This document shows, in pieces, positions 34,793-43,785 of a DNA stretch of 64,000 bases. The notes under the pieces are model-generated. The model was not told the origin of the DNA and made no database searches. It worked only from the letters and a program-made list of their open reading frames with translations. Positions within the stretch are counted from its first letter, which is position 1. Each line of letters opens with the position of its first letter. The stretch covers positions 1-64,000 of the forward strand of contig JAUXAG010000002.1 of assembly GCA_030614915.1 (NCBI GenBank). The letters run 5' to 3'. The DNA comes from Actinomycetes bacterium (lineage in GTDB: Bacteria > Planctomycetota > Phycisphaerae > JAACET01). A program made the position numbers and the translations under genes.

Positions 34793-35353
34793 ATGAAGAA
34801 CCTCAAAGCTCGTTTATACGAACAGACGTTGATTCTCAGGTGCCAAACCCGAGATGAAGCGGCATTCAAGGAAATAATTCGGTTATATGAAGGCCCATTG
34901 CGATACTTTGTCCGTCGAATCATTGGAGATGATAATTTTGTTGACGATGTTCTTCAAAATGTTTGGCTCGACATTTTCAGAAAGTTTCCGGAACTGCGAA
35001 GCCCCCGGGCTTTTCCCGTCTGGCTCTATCGCATTGCCCGAGACAAGGCCTTTCATTGGCTCCGCCGGACCAAAAGGATTTCTCAGCTATTTGATGACAA
35101 TCTCGACATGCCAGCCATGGTTCAGCCAGAGTACCAAGATGAGTTCTTGCCTGAAGATGCCGCGAGAATTCATGCCTGTTTAGAGAATTTGTCTTTGAAG
35201 CACAGGGAAGTGCTACTTCTTCGATTCCTGGAGGAAATGACCTACGAAGACATTGCTTGCGTAGTTAATTGTCCTGTAGGTAGCGTCAAATCTCGTATCT
35301 ATTACGCTAAATTGGCACTCAAAAAAGAAATGCGGAGAATGAATAATGAGTAA
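34793..35353 (+). CDS. ECF-type RNA polymerase sigma factor
   Basis: A 186-residue sigma factor with only regions 2 and 4. Region 2 (about 28-95) has the D-x-x-Q-x-V-W-L-D-I pattern. Region 4 (about 122-178) has L-S-L-K-H-R-E-V-L-L-L-R followed by the helix-turn-helix with P-V-G-S-V-K-S-R-I. ECF factors direct responses to envelope or environmental signals. The next gene overlaps by eight bases and encodes a membrane protein, the usual position of an anti-sigma factor. Confidence 0.9.
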   Translation: MKNLKARLYEQTLILRCQTRDEAAFKEIIRLYEGPLRYFVRRIIGDDNFVDDVLQNVWLDIFRKFPELRSPRAFPVWLYRIARDKAFHWLRRTKRISQLFDDNLDMPAMVQPEYQDEFLPEDAARIHACLENLSLKHREVLLLRFLEEMTYEDIACVVNCPVGSVKSRIYYAKLALKKEMRRMNNE

Positions 35354-35747
35354 CGACAGAAAGTTGGCAAACGAACTGCTAAAACAGAATGGGCTGGAAC
35401 CCGAGAAGCTTTCTCAGCAAATCGAGCAACGGATACAGCAAATGGTCGCTAGAGACATTAAGCGTGCCAAGCTTGCCAGGCGCGTACGTAAAATCATCTT
35501 TTTGGCCACGGCGATTTTTCTGGCTGTTTTTTGTCTTGCTGCGAATGTTCTTCCCTGGACGCGAGGCTCGAAACTTTCATCGCTAGCAATGCCAATTTTT
35601 ATTCTCGCCATTTACGTTGTTGGCTTGTCCGCGATCATCTGTACTATAATCGCCTATGTGGCTTCGAGAAATGCAACATTAAAGCAGATACAGGCTTCTC
35701 TGGCTGACATTTCCGAAGAACTCAAACGCCAATCTCGCGATTCTTGA
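35346..35747 (+). CDS. Small membrane protein, putative sigma-factor partner
   Basis: A 133-residue protein with a helical, charged N-terminus (1-45), two membrane segments (about 49-69 and 81-105) and a short helical C-terminus. There is no zinc-binding H-x3-C-x2-C anti-sigma motif, so it is not a ZAS-type anti-sigma factor. Overlap with the ECF gene and a cytoplasmic N-terminal domain nevertheless suggest that it controls the sigma factor. Confidence 0.6.
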   Translation: MSNDRKLANELLKQNGLEPEKLSQQIEQRIQQMVARDIKRAKLARRVRKIIFLATAIFLAVFCLAANVLPWTRGSKLSSLAMPIFILAIYVVGLSAIICTIIAYVASRNATLKQIQASLADISEELKRQSRDS

Positions 35748-35890
35748 CTGGCTCTTATAAACCGCAACGGTCCACTGCAATCGATAACAGTCCGCAAAGA
35801 ATCCGTGAATCTTTTCTCTATCCTGCTTCTTGCTCATCGAATTGATTATAGACCCCCAACCAGCCCCCGGCAATCCTGCCCGCCCAGCAG

Positions 35891-35921
35891 AAAAGGGACG
35901 CCATCTCCATGGCATCCCTTT
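35891..35921 (-). terminator. Hairpin terminator between convergent genes
   Basis: Read on the minus strand, AAAGGGATGCC pairs with GGCGTCCCTTT (one G-U pair) around an eight-base loop, followed by a short T-run. It lies 46 bases past the L,D-transpeptidase stop and between convergent genes. Confidence 0.65.
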
Positions 35922-35966
35922 AGCAGGACCAATACTACCGCCCGAGCCTAACTTTGCCCCCCTGTT

Positions 35967-36995
35967 CTAGTCGTCCAGGAGCGTAATCCGCGATTTACCG
36001 CTGACCAGCAGGTCGAACAGCTCGGCCATATCCTTGTTGAGCATCCGGATGCATCCCCGCGAAGTCTGGCCTCCGATGGTCTGGGGCTCATTGGTGCCGT
36101 GAATCCCGTAATCGGTCTGCTTGCCGCCGCCTTCGGGTTCGGGAAGCTCTCTAAGACTGATCCAGTGGTCGCCCAGTGGGTTCCGCGGGTCGCCGTAGGG
36201 CACCCGTATGCGCCGGCCGGTTTCTTTATCATCGCCAATCCATTCTGGTTCTTCGAGCTTCGTCCCAGCCAGAAACTCACCCACCGGTGTGCTGTTATTC
36301 CGGCCCAGACCTATAGGGTACCTCTTGATAAAGTAATCCCCCAGAAACACATCCAGCTCAAAGGTCTTTTTGTGAATGACCACACTGAAGGGCCCCTTGA
36401 TAACTTTGTAGTTCTTGCCGGCCATCATGGACCTTGCATCGAGAATGTTATTTATCTTCATAAACAGTTCAGCTGTGATAGCGAAGTCTTTCACCACACT
36501 GGCCGGCGTTTCGCCCTGCTTGACGTGGTATGACTCGGCCGTCGTATCGCCCGGAAAGATCTGCCGGCTAAAGGTCAACTTATTGGCGATCGTAGCCAAT
36601 TGTATCTTGGCGTTGAGTCTGGAGGGATTCTCTAAGCCCTTCAGGGCCTGGCTGAGCTGATTGCGGGCGTTGATGTAGTCGCCACTGTCGAAGGCCTCTC
36701 GTCCGGCCTCGTACCACCGTTCGTAAACGCTCTTGGGCTGTGGCTCTGGGGGTTTGGGCTCAGGTGGCTTGGGGCTGGGGGCGGGTGTCGGTGCCGGTAT
36801 CACCGGCTTAATCGGCCTCTCCGGCGGCGCCTGGACTATTGGAGCCTCTAATGTTCTATCTGGAGTCTCCGGTGGTTGTGGCTGCGGCTCTTCTCCGCAG
36901 CCGCGGACCCAAAGGATTACCACCACCAGCACCACCACCGCCGCTACGGCTATGACTGCTAGACCTACGCGATTTGGACGCAAAACTCTGGCCAC
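35967..36995 (-). CDS. LysM-containing L,D-transpeptidase
   Basis: A 342-residue cell-wall enzyme. It has an N-terminal membrane anchor (about 9-31), a proline-rich linker, a short TPR-like segment (about 85-115), a LysM-like segment near 160-200 (Y-H-V-K-Q-G-E-T) and a YkuD catalytic domain ending in H-G-T followed by S-R-G-C-I-R-M, which gives the catalytic His and Cys. It makes 3-3 cross-links or attaches proteins to peptidoglycan. The GTG start has AGGAGGTG six bases upstream. It supports the presence of a peptidoglycan wall. Confidence 0.88.
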   Translation of the reverse strand: MARVLRPNRVGLAVIAVAAVVVLVVVILWVRGCGEEPQPQPPETPDRTLEAPIVQAPPERPIKPVIPAPTPAPSPKPPEPKPPEPQPKSVYERWYEAGREAFDSGDYINARNQLSQALKGLENPSRLNAKIQLATIANKLTFSRQIFPGDTTAESYHVKQGETPASVVKDFAITAELFMKINNILDARSMMAGKNYKVIKGPFSVVIHKKTFELDVFLGDYFIKRYPIGLGRNNSTPVGEFLAGTKLEEPEWIGDDKETGRRIRVPYGDPRNPLGDHWISLRELPEPEGGGKQTDYGIHGTNEPQTIGGQTSRGCIRMLNKDMAELFDLLVSGKSRITLLDD

Positions 36996-37241
36996 GATCC
37001 CACCTCCTCGTATTAGAGACAATAATGCCTATCCCTGCCCCAACTGAAAACACCAGCATATAGACGCCTGCCCAGCCAGGCAAGCAAAAAGATTACTTTT
37101 GATCTTGCTGGGCACTTTTTTCCGATAATAATCTCGGGAAAAACCTTGAACCACCGTCCCGAAAAACCGTAAAAAGGATAATAGAACTAACGCCTAAGCT
37201 CCGAATGGCAGACGACTTCCGCACACAAGGAGACCTATATT

Positions 37242-38846
37242 ATGTGGACCAACGCTAGAAAGTGGTTGATATTGGCAGTTCTTTTGAGCCTGGGGCTCTC
37301 GCTGGGCGGTGCATTTTCCGTACCCAGCCCGACATATGCTGCCCAAGAGCCCCCCTTACAGGCCACTGCCGAGCAACTGGAAAGTATAGAGGCCCTCTCC
37401 GCAGCCTTCAGGGCAGTGGCCAAGGCCGTTAGGCCTTCGGTGGTCAGCATTCGGGTCACGAAGTATCCCCCGCATCGGCGCACTGAGGATTTTGAGTTTG
37501 GTGCTCCTGGTCCACCTGCCCAGCGCCGTTCTCCGGAGGAGTACGACGAGCTTCGCCGGAGGTTACGGGAGTTCTTCGGGCCCGACTTTGACTTTTTCGG
37601 TCCTCGCGTAGTACCCAAGAAGATACGGCCACGCCGGCCGACCAGGGGATTGGGCTCAGGTGTCATCGTCGATGCCAAGAAGGGCTACATCCTGACCAAC
37701 TATCACGTCATCGAAGGCGCCGACGAGATACAGGTCAAGCTCCACAACGGCTACCGCTATGGTGCCAAGGAACTCGGCCACGACGCTCGCGCCGACTTGG
37801 CCATCGTCGAGATAGACGCTCCCGACCTTCAGCAGGCTCGGCTGGGCAGCTCCGCCCAGGCCGAGCCCGGCGACATCGTCCTGGCCATCGGTAGTCCCTG
37901 GGGCCTGGATCAGACCGTTACCCAGGGTATCATTTCCGCCAAAGGCAGGAGTATCGGCAGCCTTCTCGATCCCCGCATTTCCGACGCCGTAGCCATCCAG
38001 ACTGATGCCGCGGTAAACCCCGGCAACAGTGGCGGACCTCTGGTCAATATCCACGGAGAAGTCATCGGCATAAACCGTGCAATCAGGCCCCAAGGGGCCC
38101 TGGCACCCAGCTATGCCGGAGTGGTCTTCGCCGTGCCCATCGATCACGCCAAAAAGGTGATGGAGCACATTATCTCCGGTGAGCCCCTGAAGAGGGGTTA
38201 TCTTGGTGTCTTCATGCGTGACTTGGCCGATGTCGATTCTGCCCTGCTCAAGTCTTTAGCCGTCGAGCACCGGCCGGGAGTAATGGTATTAAAACTGCCC
38301 GCTGGCCAGCCAGCCCACAAAGCTGGCTTGGAGGCTGGCGATGTCATCTTGGCGGTCGATGGACAAACCATCACCGATTCGGCCACTTTGCAGCGAACCA
38401 TCGCTGCCAACCCGCCCCGAAGCCAGGTCGTGCTGACCATTTGGCGCAACAAGAAAACTATGGAGATTCCCGTGGAGTTAGGCGAACAAACACCGGACGA
38501 GCAACTCACCGCCTTGGCCCCGGAGAGGCAGGCCCCGGCCACCATTGAGAAAATTGAGAAGATGGGTCTGCAGATCAGCGAATTGACCCCCGAAAAGGCC
38601 AAGCAAATCGGCCTACCCGCCGATACCGAAGGCCTGCTGGTCGAGAAGGTCCAGCGGGATGGATTGGCTCACCAGTTGGGCCTTCAGCCAAATGACGTCA
38701 TCACCAAGCTCCAGCAACAGAGGGTCCGCACTATTGAAGATTTCAATGATGTGCTTACCGACCTGTCCCTGGCCGAGGGCATCTCCGTCACAGCAGTCAA
38801 TAAGTCCGGAAATAAGTTTTCGTATCGCCGTTCGCCGCAGAACTAG
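37242..38846 (+). CDS. degP: HtrA/DegP-type serine protease
   Basis: A 534-residue periplasmic protease. A signal peptide (1-34) is followed by a trypsin-like domain with catalytic H155 (N-Y-H-V), D185 (A-D-L-A) and S263 (G-N-S-G-G), then two PDZ domains (about 305-400 and 435-530). It degrades or refolds damaged exported proteins. An acidic, proline- and arginine-rich insert (75-130) precedes the catalytic domain. The ribosome binding site is AAGGAGA. A strong hairpin follows the gene. Confidence 0.92.
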   Translation: MWTNARKWLILAVLLSLGLSLGGAFSVPSPTYAAQEPPLQATAEQLESIEALSAAFRAVAKAVRPSVVSIRVTKYPPHRRTEDFEFGAPGPPAQRRSPEEYDELRRRLREFFGPDFDFFGPRVVPKKIRPRRPTRGLGSGVIVDAKKGYILTNYHVIEGADEIQVKLHNGYRYGAKELGHDARADLAIVEIDAPDLQQARLGSSAQAEPGDIVLAIGSPWGLDQTVTQGIISAKGRSIGSLLDPRISDAVAIQTDAAVNPGNSGGPLVNIHGEVIGINRAIRPQGALAPSYAGVVFAVPIDHAKKVMEHIISGEPLKRGYLGVFMRDLADVDSALLKSLAVEHRPGVMVLKLPAGQPAHKAGLEAGDVILAVDGQTITDSATLQRTIAANPPRSQVVLTIWRNKKTMEIPVELGEQTPDEQLTALAPERQAPATIEKIEKMGLQISELTPEKAKQIGLPADTEGLLVEKVQRDGLAHQLGLQPNDVITKLQQQRVRTIEDFNDVLTDLSLAEGISVTAVNKSGNKFSYRRSPQN

Positions 38847-38878
38847 TACCGTCGGTCAGGGATTTGCTTCTTAGATAA

Positions 38879-38911
38879 GGGCGAGGCTGTGGCCATTGGC
38901 CGGCCTCGCCC
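38879..38911 (+). terminator. Stable hairpin after the HtrA gene
   Basis: GGGCGAGGC and GCCTCGCCC form a nine-pair stem with an inner GGCC/GGCC pair. There is no T-run, so it would stop transcription weakly or protect the mRNA end. Confidence 0.5.
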
Positions 38912-39040
38912 GTCTCCTTGAGTTGGGCCCCGCTCGTTTTTGCGGTTGATTTTTCCACCGATAGTAGCTATCGTGCCCCTTTCGGGAAGAATCAGCCGGC
39001 GCACATGTGCGGAGCTCTGCGGGGTCAAGGTTCCTAACGT

Positions 39041-40111
39041 ATGGATTTGGAAAAACTTAGAGCACAAATTGACACCCTTGATGAGCAGATCGTCAAGCTG
39101 CTCAATGATCGGGCCAACGTCGTCGTCCAGGTCGGCCAAGTCAAGAATGCCCAGAATGCACCGGTTTATGCCCCCGACCGCGAGCACAAAATCCTTGAGC
39201 GCATCCAGCAGCTCAACGAAGGCCCTTTGCCCAACCGTTGTCTGGTAGCCATCTACCGGGAGCTGATGAGCGGCTCTTTCGCACTCGAGCGCCGCCTTCG
39301 GGTGGGCTGTCTGGGTCCGGAAGGTTCCTTCTCTCACGTGGCCGCCAGCAGTAAGTTCGGGGCCTCGGCTGAGTATTTAACCCTGCCCGACATCCGTTCA
39401 GTCTTTGACCACGTAGCTCGAAGGCACATTGAAGTAGGCGTTGTGCCTATTGAGAATTCCATCGGCGGCGGTGTCATTGACACCCTCGATGCCTTCCTGG
39501 AAATGCCCGTACAAATCTGTACCGAGATTCGCTTGGCCATTCATCACAATCTCTTGGCCAAGTGTCCGCTGGAGGAGGTCAAGAAGGTTTATTCTCGTCC
39601 AGAGGTCTTCGCTCAGTGCCGCAATTGGCTCAGCGGAACCTTTGAACGCGTCGATGTAATACCCGTAGCCTCTTCGGCCAAGGCCGCAGAACTCGCCGCC
39701 AAAGAAGAAAACTGTGCCGCCATTGCCTCAATCATGGCCGCCGAACTCCACGCCTTGAACATCCTCTGCGAGAACATCGAGGATTACCCCAACAACGAGA
39801 CCCGCTTCTTGGTAATCTCCCAGACCCCTGCCAAACCTACGGGCAATGACAAGACTTCCATTTTGGTAACCACCGCTCATAAACCCGGGGCCTTGGTCTC
39901 TATGCTCGACGCCTTTCGACAGAATAACATCAACCTGACTTACATCGACTCGCGCCCCAATAAGAAGCAGAACTGGGAGTATAACTTTTTCGTCGATGCC
40001 CAGGGACACGTCGACGAGCCGGCCATGAAAGCCGCCTTGGACGCTGCCCGCCAGCACGCAACCCAGTTGGTAGTACTCGGTTCCTATCCCCAGGCCCTGG
40101 ATGTATTGTAG
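39041..40111 (+). CDS. pheA: Chorismate mutase/prephenate dehydratase
   Basis: A 356-residue bifunctional P-protein. The N-terminal 85 residues are an AroQ chorismate mutase (R7, D-x-x-I-x-x-L-L-x-x-R). Residues 88-265 are prephenate dehydratase, with C-L-G-P-E-G-S-F-S-H at the start and N-N-E-T-R-F at the end. A C-terminal ACT domain (about 275-350) with G-A-L-V and D-S-R-P gives phenylalanine feedback control. It makes phenylpyruvate from chorismate. tpiA starts 31 bases downstream on the same strand. Confidence 0.95.
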   Translation: MDLEKLRAQIDTLDEQIVKLLNDRANVVVQVGQVKNAQNAPVYAPDREHKILERIQQLNEGPLPNRCLVAIYRELMSGSFALERRLRVGCLGPEGSFSHVAASSKFGASAEYLTLPDIRSVFDHVARRHIEVGVVPIENSIGGGVIDTLDAFLEMPVQICTEIRLAIHHNLLAKCPLEEVKKVYSRPEVFAQCRNWLSGTFERVDVIPVASSAKAAELAAKEENCAAIASIMAAELHALNILCENIEDYPNNETRFLVISQTPAKPTGNDKTSILVTTAHKPGALVSMLDAFRQNNINLTYIDSRPNKKQNWEYNFFVDAQGHVDEPAMKAALDAARQHATQLVVLGSYPQALDVL

Positions 40112-40142
40112 TTGCTGCAGTCCGCTAGCTTGGAGAAGATTG

Positions 40143-40940
40143 ATGGCTCGTAAGTTGTTTATCACCGGCAACTGGAAGATGAATCTCTCCGCCGAGCAGT
40201 GCACCGCCCTGGCAAGTAAACTCGCTGGGAGTGTTGAGCCTGATTGGCCCGTGGCAGTTGCCGTCTGTCCGCCTTGCGTTTATCTCTCTGTAGTTGGCGC
40301 AGCTCTGGACGGCTCGGCAATTCGCCTCGGGGCTCAGAACGTTTATTGCGAATCCAACGGGGCCTTTACCGGCCAAATATCCCCGCCCATGCTTGCGGAC
40401 ATCGGCTGTGACTATGTAATCATCGGACACTCCGAAACCCGCCACACCATCGAGCCCCACGAGGACGATGCCCTTATCAACCGCAAGGTCCTGGCGGCCT
40501 TGGCCGGTGGTTTGAAAGTCATTTTGTGTATAGGCGAAACCCTTGACCAGCGAAAACAGGGACAGACCGAGTCAATCCTCGAAGCTCAGCTTACCGCCGG
40601 ACTGGCAAACATGCACTCTAGTTTAGCCGAAAAGATAACTATAGCTTACGAGCCCGTTTGGGCCATCGGCACCGGTCAAACCGCCACCACCGACCAAGCC
40701 CAGCAGGCCCATGCCTTTGTGCGCACCTGCCTGGCTGGGCAGTTCGGCTTAGCCGCCGCCAACGGGATTCGTATTCAATACGGCGGGTCAGTCAAACCGA
40801 CCAATGCTGCTGACCTGCTGGCCCAACCCGACGTGGACGGAGCCCTGGTCGGAGGAGCCAGCTTGAAGGCAGATGATTTTCTGGAGATTATAAAAGCCGG
40901 CCTACAGAACGCTTCCCAAACATCCGGCACGGCCGTCTAA
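40143..40940 (+). CDS. tpiA: Triosephosphate isomerase
   Basis: A 265-residue TIM barrel. N-W-K-M-N near the start carries the phosphate-binding/catalytic Lys, I-G-H-S-E-T-R the catalytic His near 97, and Y-E-P-V-W-A-I-G-T-G the catalytic Glu near 170. It interconverts dihydroxyacetone phosphate and glyceraldehyde-3-phosphate in glycolysis and gluconeogenesis. The internal ATG is preferred because GGAGA precedes it and the family begins there. Confidence 0.96.
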   Translation: MARKLFITGNWKMNLSAEQCTALASKLAGSVEPDWPVAVAVCPPCVYLSVVGAALDGSAIRLGAQNVYCESNGAFTGQISPPMLADIGCDYVIIGHSETRHTIEPHEDDALINRKVLAALAGGLKVILCIGETLDQRKQGQTESILEAQLTAGLANMHSSLAEKITIAYEPVWAIGTGQTATTDQAQQAHAFVRTCLAGQFGLAAANGIRIQYGGSVKPTNAADLLAQPDVDGALVGGASLKADDFLEIIKAGLQNASQTSGTAV

Positions 40941-40972
40941 ACCAGTAACTGAATCTCCCCGCGAGAAAAATC

Positions 40973-41335
40973 ATGAGCCCAACACTTTATGGCATTCTGT
41001 CGATACTCTTCCTGATCATTGCCGTTCTGCTGATTTTAGTGATTCTGGTCCAGCGTGGCAGAGGTGGAGGTTTGATCGGAGCTTTTGGCGGTCCCGGCGG
41101 TTCCAGTGCCTTCGGAGCCAAAACCGGCGACGTCTTTACGGTTATCACCGTAGTCATGGCTGCTCTGTTCCTGGTTATCGCTTGCCTTTTGGCTTTCAGA
41201 CCCTCGCAGACGACGTTGGTTGAGCCTACTGACAAACCCGCTCAGCAAAGCAGCAGCGTAGGCGGTGAACTACCGGAATCACCGCAAGATGTACCTGCCG
41301 AAACCGAGCAACAAGAAAAAACGCCCGACGAATAA
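40973..41335 (+). CDS. secG: Preprotein translocase subunit SecG
   Basis: A 120-residue protein with two membrane helices (about 5-25 and 54-75) and the G-G[15 protein letters not shown] linker typical of SecG. The acidic, Q/E-rich C-terminal tail extends beyond the usual 75-110 residues. SecG aids SecYE in protein export. tpiA-secG pairing is common. Confidence 0.93.
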   Translation: MSPTLYGILSILFLIIAVLLILVILVQRGRGGGLIGAFGGPGGSSAFGAKTGDVFTVITVVMAALFLVIACLLAFRPSQTTLVEPTDKPAQQSSSVGGELPESPQDVPAETEQQEKTPDE

Positions 41336-41347
41336 CGACAAAATAGC

Positions 41348-41376
41348 AACGCGGAGCGTCCTTCGGAAAATCAATG
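41348..41376 (+). repeat. Short dispersed repeat, copy 1
   Basis: AACGCGGAGCGTCCTTCGGA followed by AAATCAATG nearly repeats a segment at the 3' end of uvrA (49419-49455). A further relative, CGTCCTTCGCGTAGCGCTTCG, lies inside uvrA near 47299. The next 80 bases hold an inverted repeat AGGGGTTAT/ATAACCCCT before yicC. Confidence 0.5.
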
Positions 41377-41462
41377 CGAAGCATCCCTTGGAAGTGCAAG
41401 TATCAAGGGGTTATTTTTCACTAATTGTCAGATACTGTTCATAACCCCTCAAGGACTAGCTT

Positions 41463-42350
41463 ATGATAACTAGTATGACCGGCTACGGCGATGCCCAGGG
41501 CGTATTGGATGGTGCCGAGTTCACCGTGGAAATCCGCTGCCTCAACAACCGTTATTACAAGCCAACCATCAAATTGTCTGAGGAGCTTACCCAACTGGAG
41601 TCCGAAATTGATCCTCTCCTGCGCAAGGCCGTATCGCGGGGCACATTAATTTACACCCTGCGTATCAAGCCCGCCGAGGACTCTGCCCAAGTCCAGATCA
41701 ACTACTCGGCCATGAAGACCTTCCTTCATGAGCTGCGGGAGATGCAGCGCGATGTGGGATTCGAGGGGCTCGGTATCGACTTGGCCGGCTTATTGCAGCT
41801 GCCCGGACTGACTCGGCCTGCCGAATATGCCCAGACTCAGCCCGATCGCCTGAAGGACTTTGTTGCTGACTTGACCAAGAAGGCCCTGGACGCCCTGACC
41901 CAGATGCGCCGCCGCGAGGGCCAAGCCCTCTGCGAAGATCTCACCTGCCAGGGGCAGGCTATTCGCTCAGGGCTCGATAAAATCGCCCAGACCGCACCGG
42001 ATGTCGTCCGTTCTTATCAGGCCAAGCTCGCCCAGCGGGTTTCTGAGCTGCTCAGCGGTGCCCAGGTAACCCTCAGCGAGGGTGACCTGGCTCGCGAGGT
42101 GGCCATCTTCGCTGAAAGGTGTGACATCTCGGAGGAGATTGTCCGTTTGCGTTCGCACCTGGACCATTTTGACAAGATTTGCCGCGAGGACTCCCAGGCT
42201 GGTCGGCGTCTGGACTTCATTGCCCAGGAGATGCTCAGGGAGGCCAACACCATAGGCGCCAAGGCTTGTGACGCAATCATCGGGCAAACCGTCATTGATA
42301 TCAAGACCGCCATCGACCGTATCAAGGAGCAGGCTCAGAATGTCGAGTAA
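41463..42350 (+). CDS. yicC: YicC-family ribonuclease-like protein
   Basis: A 295-residue YicC protein, beginning M-I-T-S-M-T-G-Y-G and ending in the DUF1732 C-terminal domain with R-R-L-D-F-I-A-Q-E-M-x-R-E-A-N-T-I-G. The family acts as an endoribonuclease in E. coli. Its last 11 bases overlap the start of gmk, which is its usual neighbour. Confidence 0.95.
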   Translation: MITSMTGYGDAQGVLDGAEFTVEIRCLNNRYYKPTIKLSEELTQLESEIDPLLRKAVSRGTLIYTLRIKPAEDSAQVQINYSAMKTFLHELREMQRDVGFEGLGIDLAGLLQLPGLTRPAEYAQTQPDRLKDFVADLTKKALDALTQMRRREGQALCEDLTCQGQAIRSGLDKIAQTAPDVVRSYQAKLAQRVSELLSGAQVTLSEGDLAREVAIFAERCDISEEIVRLRSHLDHFDKICREDSQAGRRLDFIAQEMLREANTIGAKACDAIIGQTVIDIKTAIDRIKEQAQNVE

Positions 42351-42948
42351 TCTTTACCCGGGGCTGTTGGTGGTCATTTCCGGACCGTCCGGCGTGGGCA
42401 AGACTACCATCTGCCACGCCTTGGTTGATCGACTCGGGGCTCAGTTGAGTGTTTCGGCCACCACTCGTCCGGCCGGATCGGGAGAACGTAACGGTGAAGA
42501 TTATCTTTTCCTTTCGGCCCAGCAGTTCAAGCAGCACCTGGACGACGGCGACTTTCTCGAGCACGCCCAGGTGTTCGGCCACTCCTACGGCACCTTGACT
42601 GGACCCGTTATGGAGGCCCTGCAAGCCGGCCGAATCGTGGTCCTGGAAATAGATGTCAACGGAGCAAAGCAAATTCATCAGCGTTTCGATCGGGCCAAGA
42701 TGTTCCTTATTCTTCCGCCCGCCCCGGCCAGCCTCTCCGACAGGCTCAACACCCGCCGGCGCGACGCCCGGACCGTCATCGCCGAGCGACTGGCCAAGGC
42801 CGACGGCGAGGTCCGCTTTGCCCGCGAATCCGGATGTTACGATTACACCATCGTCAACGATAACCTTGAAGAAGCTATAAATCAGATTGTAACTATTATT
42901 AACCAGGAAAAGGAAAAATCGCAAAATGATAGAAGACCTCAAGTCTGA
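42340..42948 (+). CDS. gmk: Guanylate kinase
   Basis: A 202-residue guanylate kinase with P-loop G-P-S-G-V-G-K-T near residue 14 and the GMP-binding A-T-T-R-P-A-x-S-G-E motif near 40. It phosphorylates GMP to GDP. The start lies inside the end of yicC and is preferred over an upstream frame that only shadows yicC. Downstream, rpoZ overlaps it by 23 bases. Confidence 0.95.
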   Translation: MSSNLYPGLLVVISGPSGVGKTTICHALVDRLGAQLSVSATTRPAGSGERNGEDYLFLSAQQFKQHLDDGDFLEHAQVFGHSYGTLTGPVMEALQAGRIVVLEIDVNGAKQIHQRFDRAKMFLILPPAPASLSDRLNTRRRDARTVIAERLAKADGEVRFARESGCYDYTIVNDNLEEAINQIVTIINQEKEKSQNDRRPQV

Positions 42949-43138
42949 AGAGCTGTTCAAGAAGATTGGTGGGAGTTTCAAGTTGGCCGTCCTCATTCAA
43001 AAGAGGATGCTCGAACTTATGCAGGGGGCTAGACCTCTGGTGCCCCGCGAGGGTATGACCGACCTGGAGCTGGCCATCAGAGAAATCCGCGAGAACAAGA
43101 TTACCTTGGTCCCGCCCGGTGCCGATGAGAAAGAATAA
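42926..43138 (+). CDS. rpoZ: RNA polymerase omega subunit
   Basis: A 70-residue omega subunit: a G-G-S-F-K-L-A-V-L-I-Q-K-R helix near 15-28 and the A-I-R-E-I segment near 50. It assists assembly of the beta' subunit. Its place between gmk and coaC is the classical gmk-rpoZ-coaBC order. Confidence 0.88.
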   Translation: MIEDLKSEELFKKIGGSFKLAVLIQKRMLELMQGARPLVPREGMTDLELAIREIRENKITLVPPGADEKE

Positions 43139-43173
43139 CCTTATCCAGCCTTTTAGAGCTGCTTCGGTTTATC

Positions 43174-43752
43174 ATGGCCCCAGAGAATCTTGACAAGTAT
43201 GAGTTGCTCATCTGTGTAACCGGCGGCATCGCCGCCTACAAGGTTGGCACTGTTGTCTCGAGCCTAGTGCAGAAGAAGGCCGCCGTCACCGTAGCTATGA
43301 CCGACAGCGCCACCAGGCTCATCGGCCCGCCCACCTTTCGTGCTCTGACCGGTCGAGCTGTGCACACCGACTTATGGGCTCAGGAGATTTCCGCCGACGT
43401 CGAGCACATCAGCCTCACCGACCGGGCCGACCTGGTCGTAGTTGCCCCAGCCACCGCCAACATCCTGGCCAAGATGGCCGCCGGAATCGCCGACGATTTG
43501 GTCTGTACCACCCTGCTTGCCGTCGAGGGGCCCGTCCTGCTCGCACCGGCCATGAATGTCCGCATGTGGTCAAACCCCGCCACCGTGCACAACGTAGAGA
43601 TATTGAAGCAGCGCGGGCATATACTCGTCGGCCCGGAATCAGGATGGCAGGCCTGCGGCCACGTCGGCATCGGCCGAATGGCCGAGCCCCAGACCATCGT
43701 CCGAGCCATCGAAGAAATACTCGCCCAACGAAAACCAAAAGCCAGCACCTGA
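43174..43752 (+). CDS. coaC: Phosphopantothenoylcysteine decarboxylase (CoaC part)
   Basis: A 192-residue flavoprotein: V-T-G-G-I-A-A-Y-K near 15-23, P-A-T-A-N near 92-96, and P-A-M-N-V-R-M-W near 125-132, the substrate clamp. It decarboxylates phosphopantothenoylcysteine in coenzyme A synthesis. The CoaB ligase half usually fused to it is absent, and the next gene is unrelated, so CoaB must be encoded elsewhere or the enzyme is of the split type. Confidence 0.88.
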   Translation: MAPENLDKYELLICVTGGIAAYKVGTVVSSLVQKKAAVTVAMTDSATRLIGPPTFRALTGRAVHTDLWAQEISADVEHISLTDRADLVVVAPATANILAKMAAGIADDLVCTTLLAVEGPVLLAPAMNVRMWSNPATVHNVEILKQRGHILVGPESGWQACGHVGIGRMAEPQTIVRAIEEILAQRKPKAST

Positions 43753-43785
43753 TCAGTAAGTTTCACCTCCGGAGTTCATCAGTTC

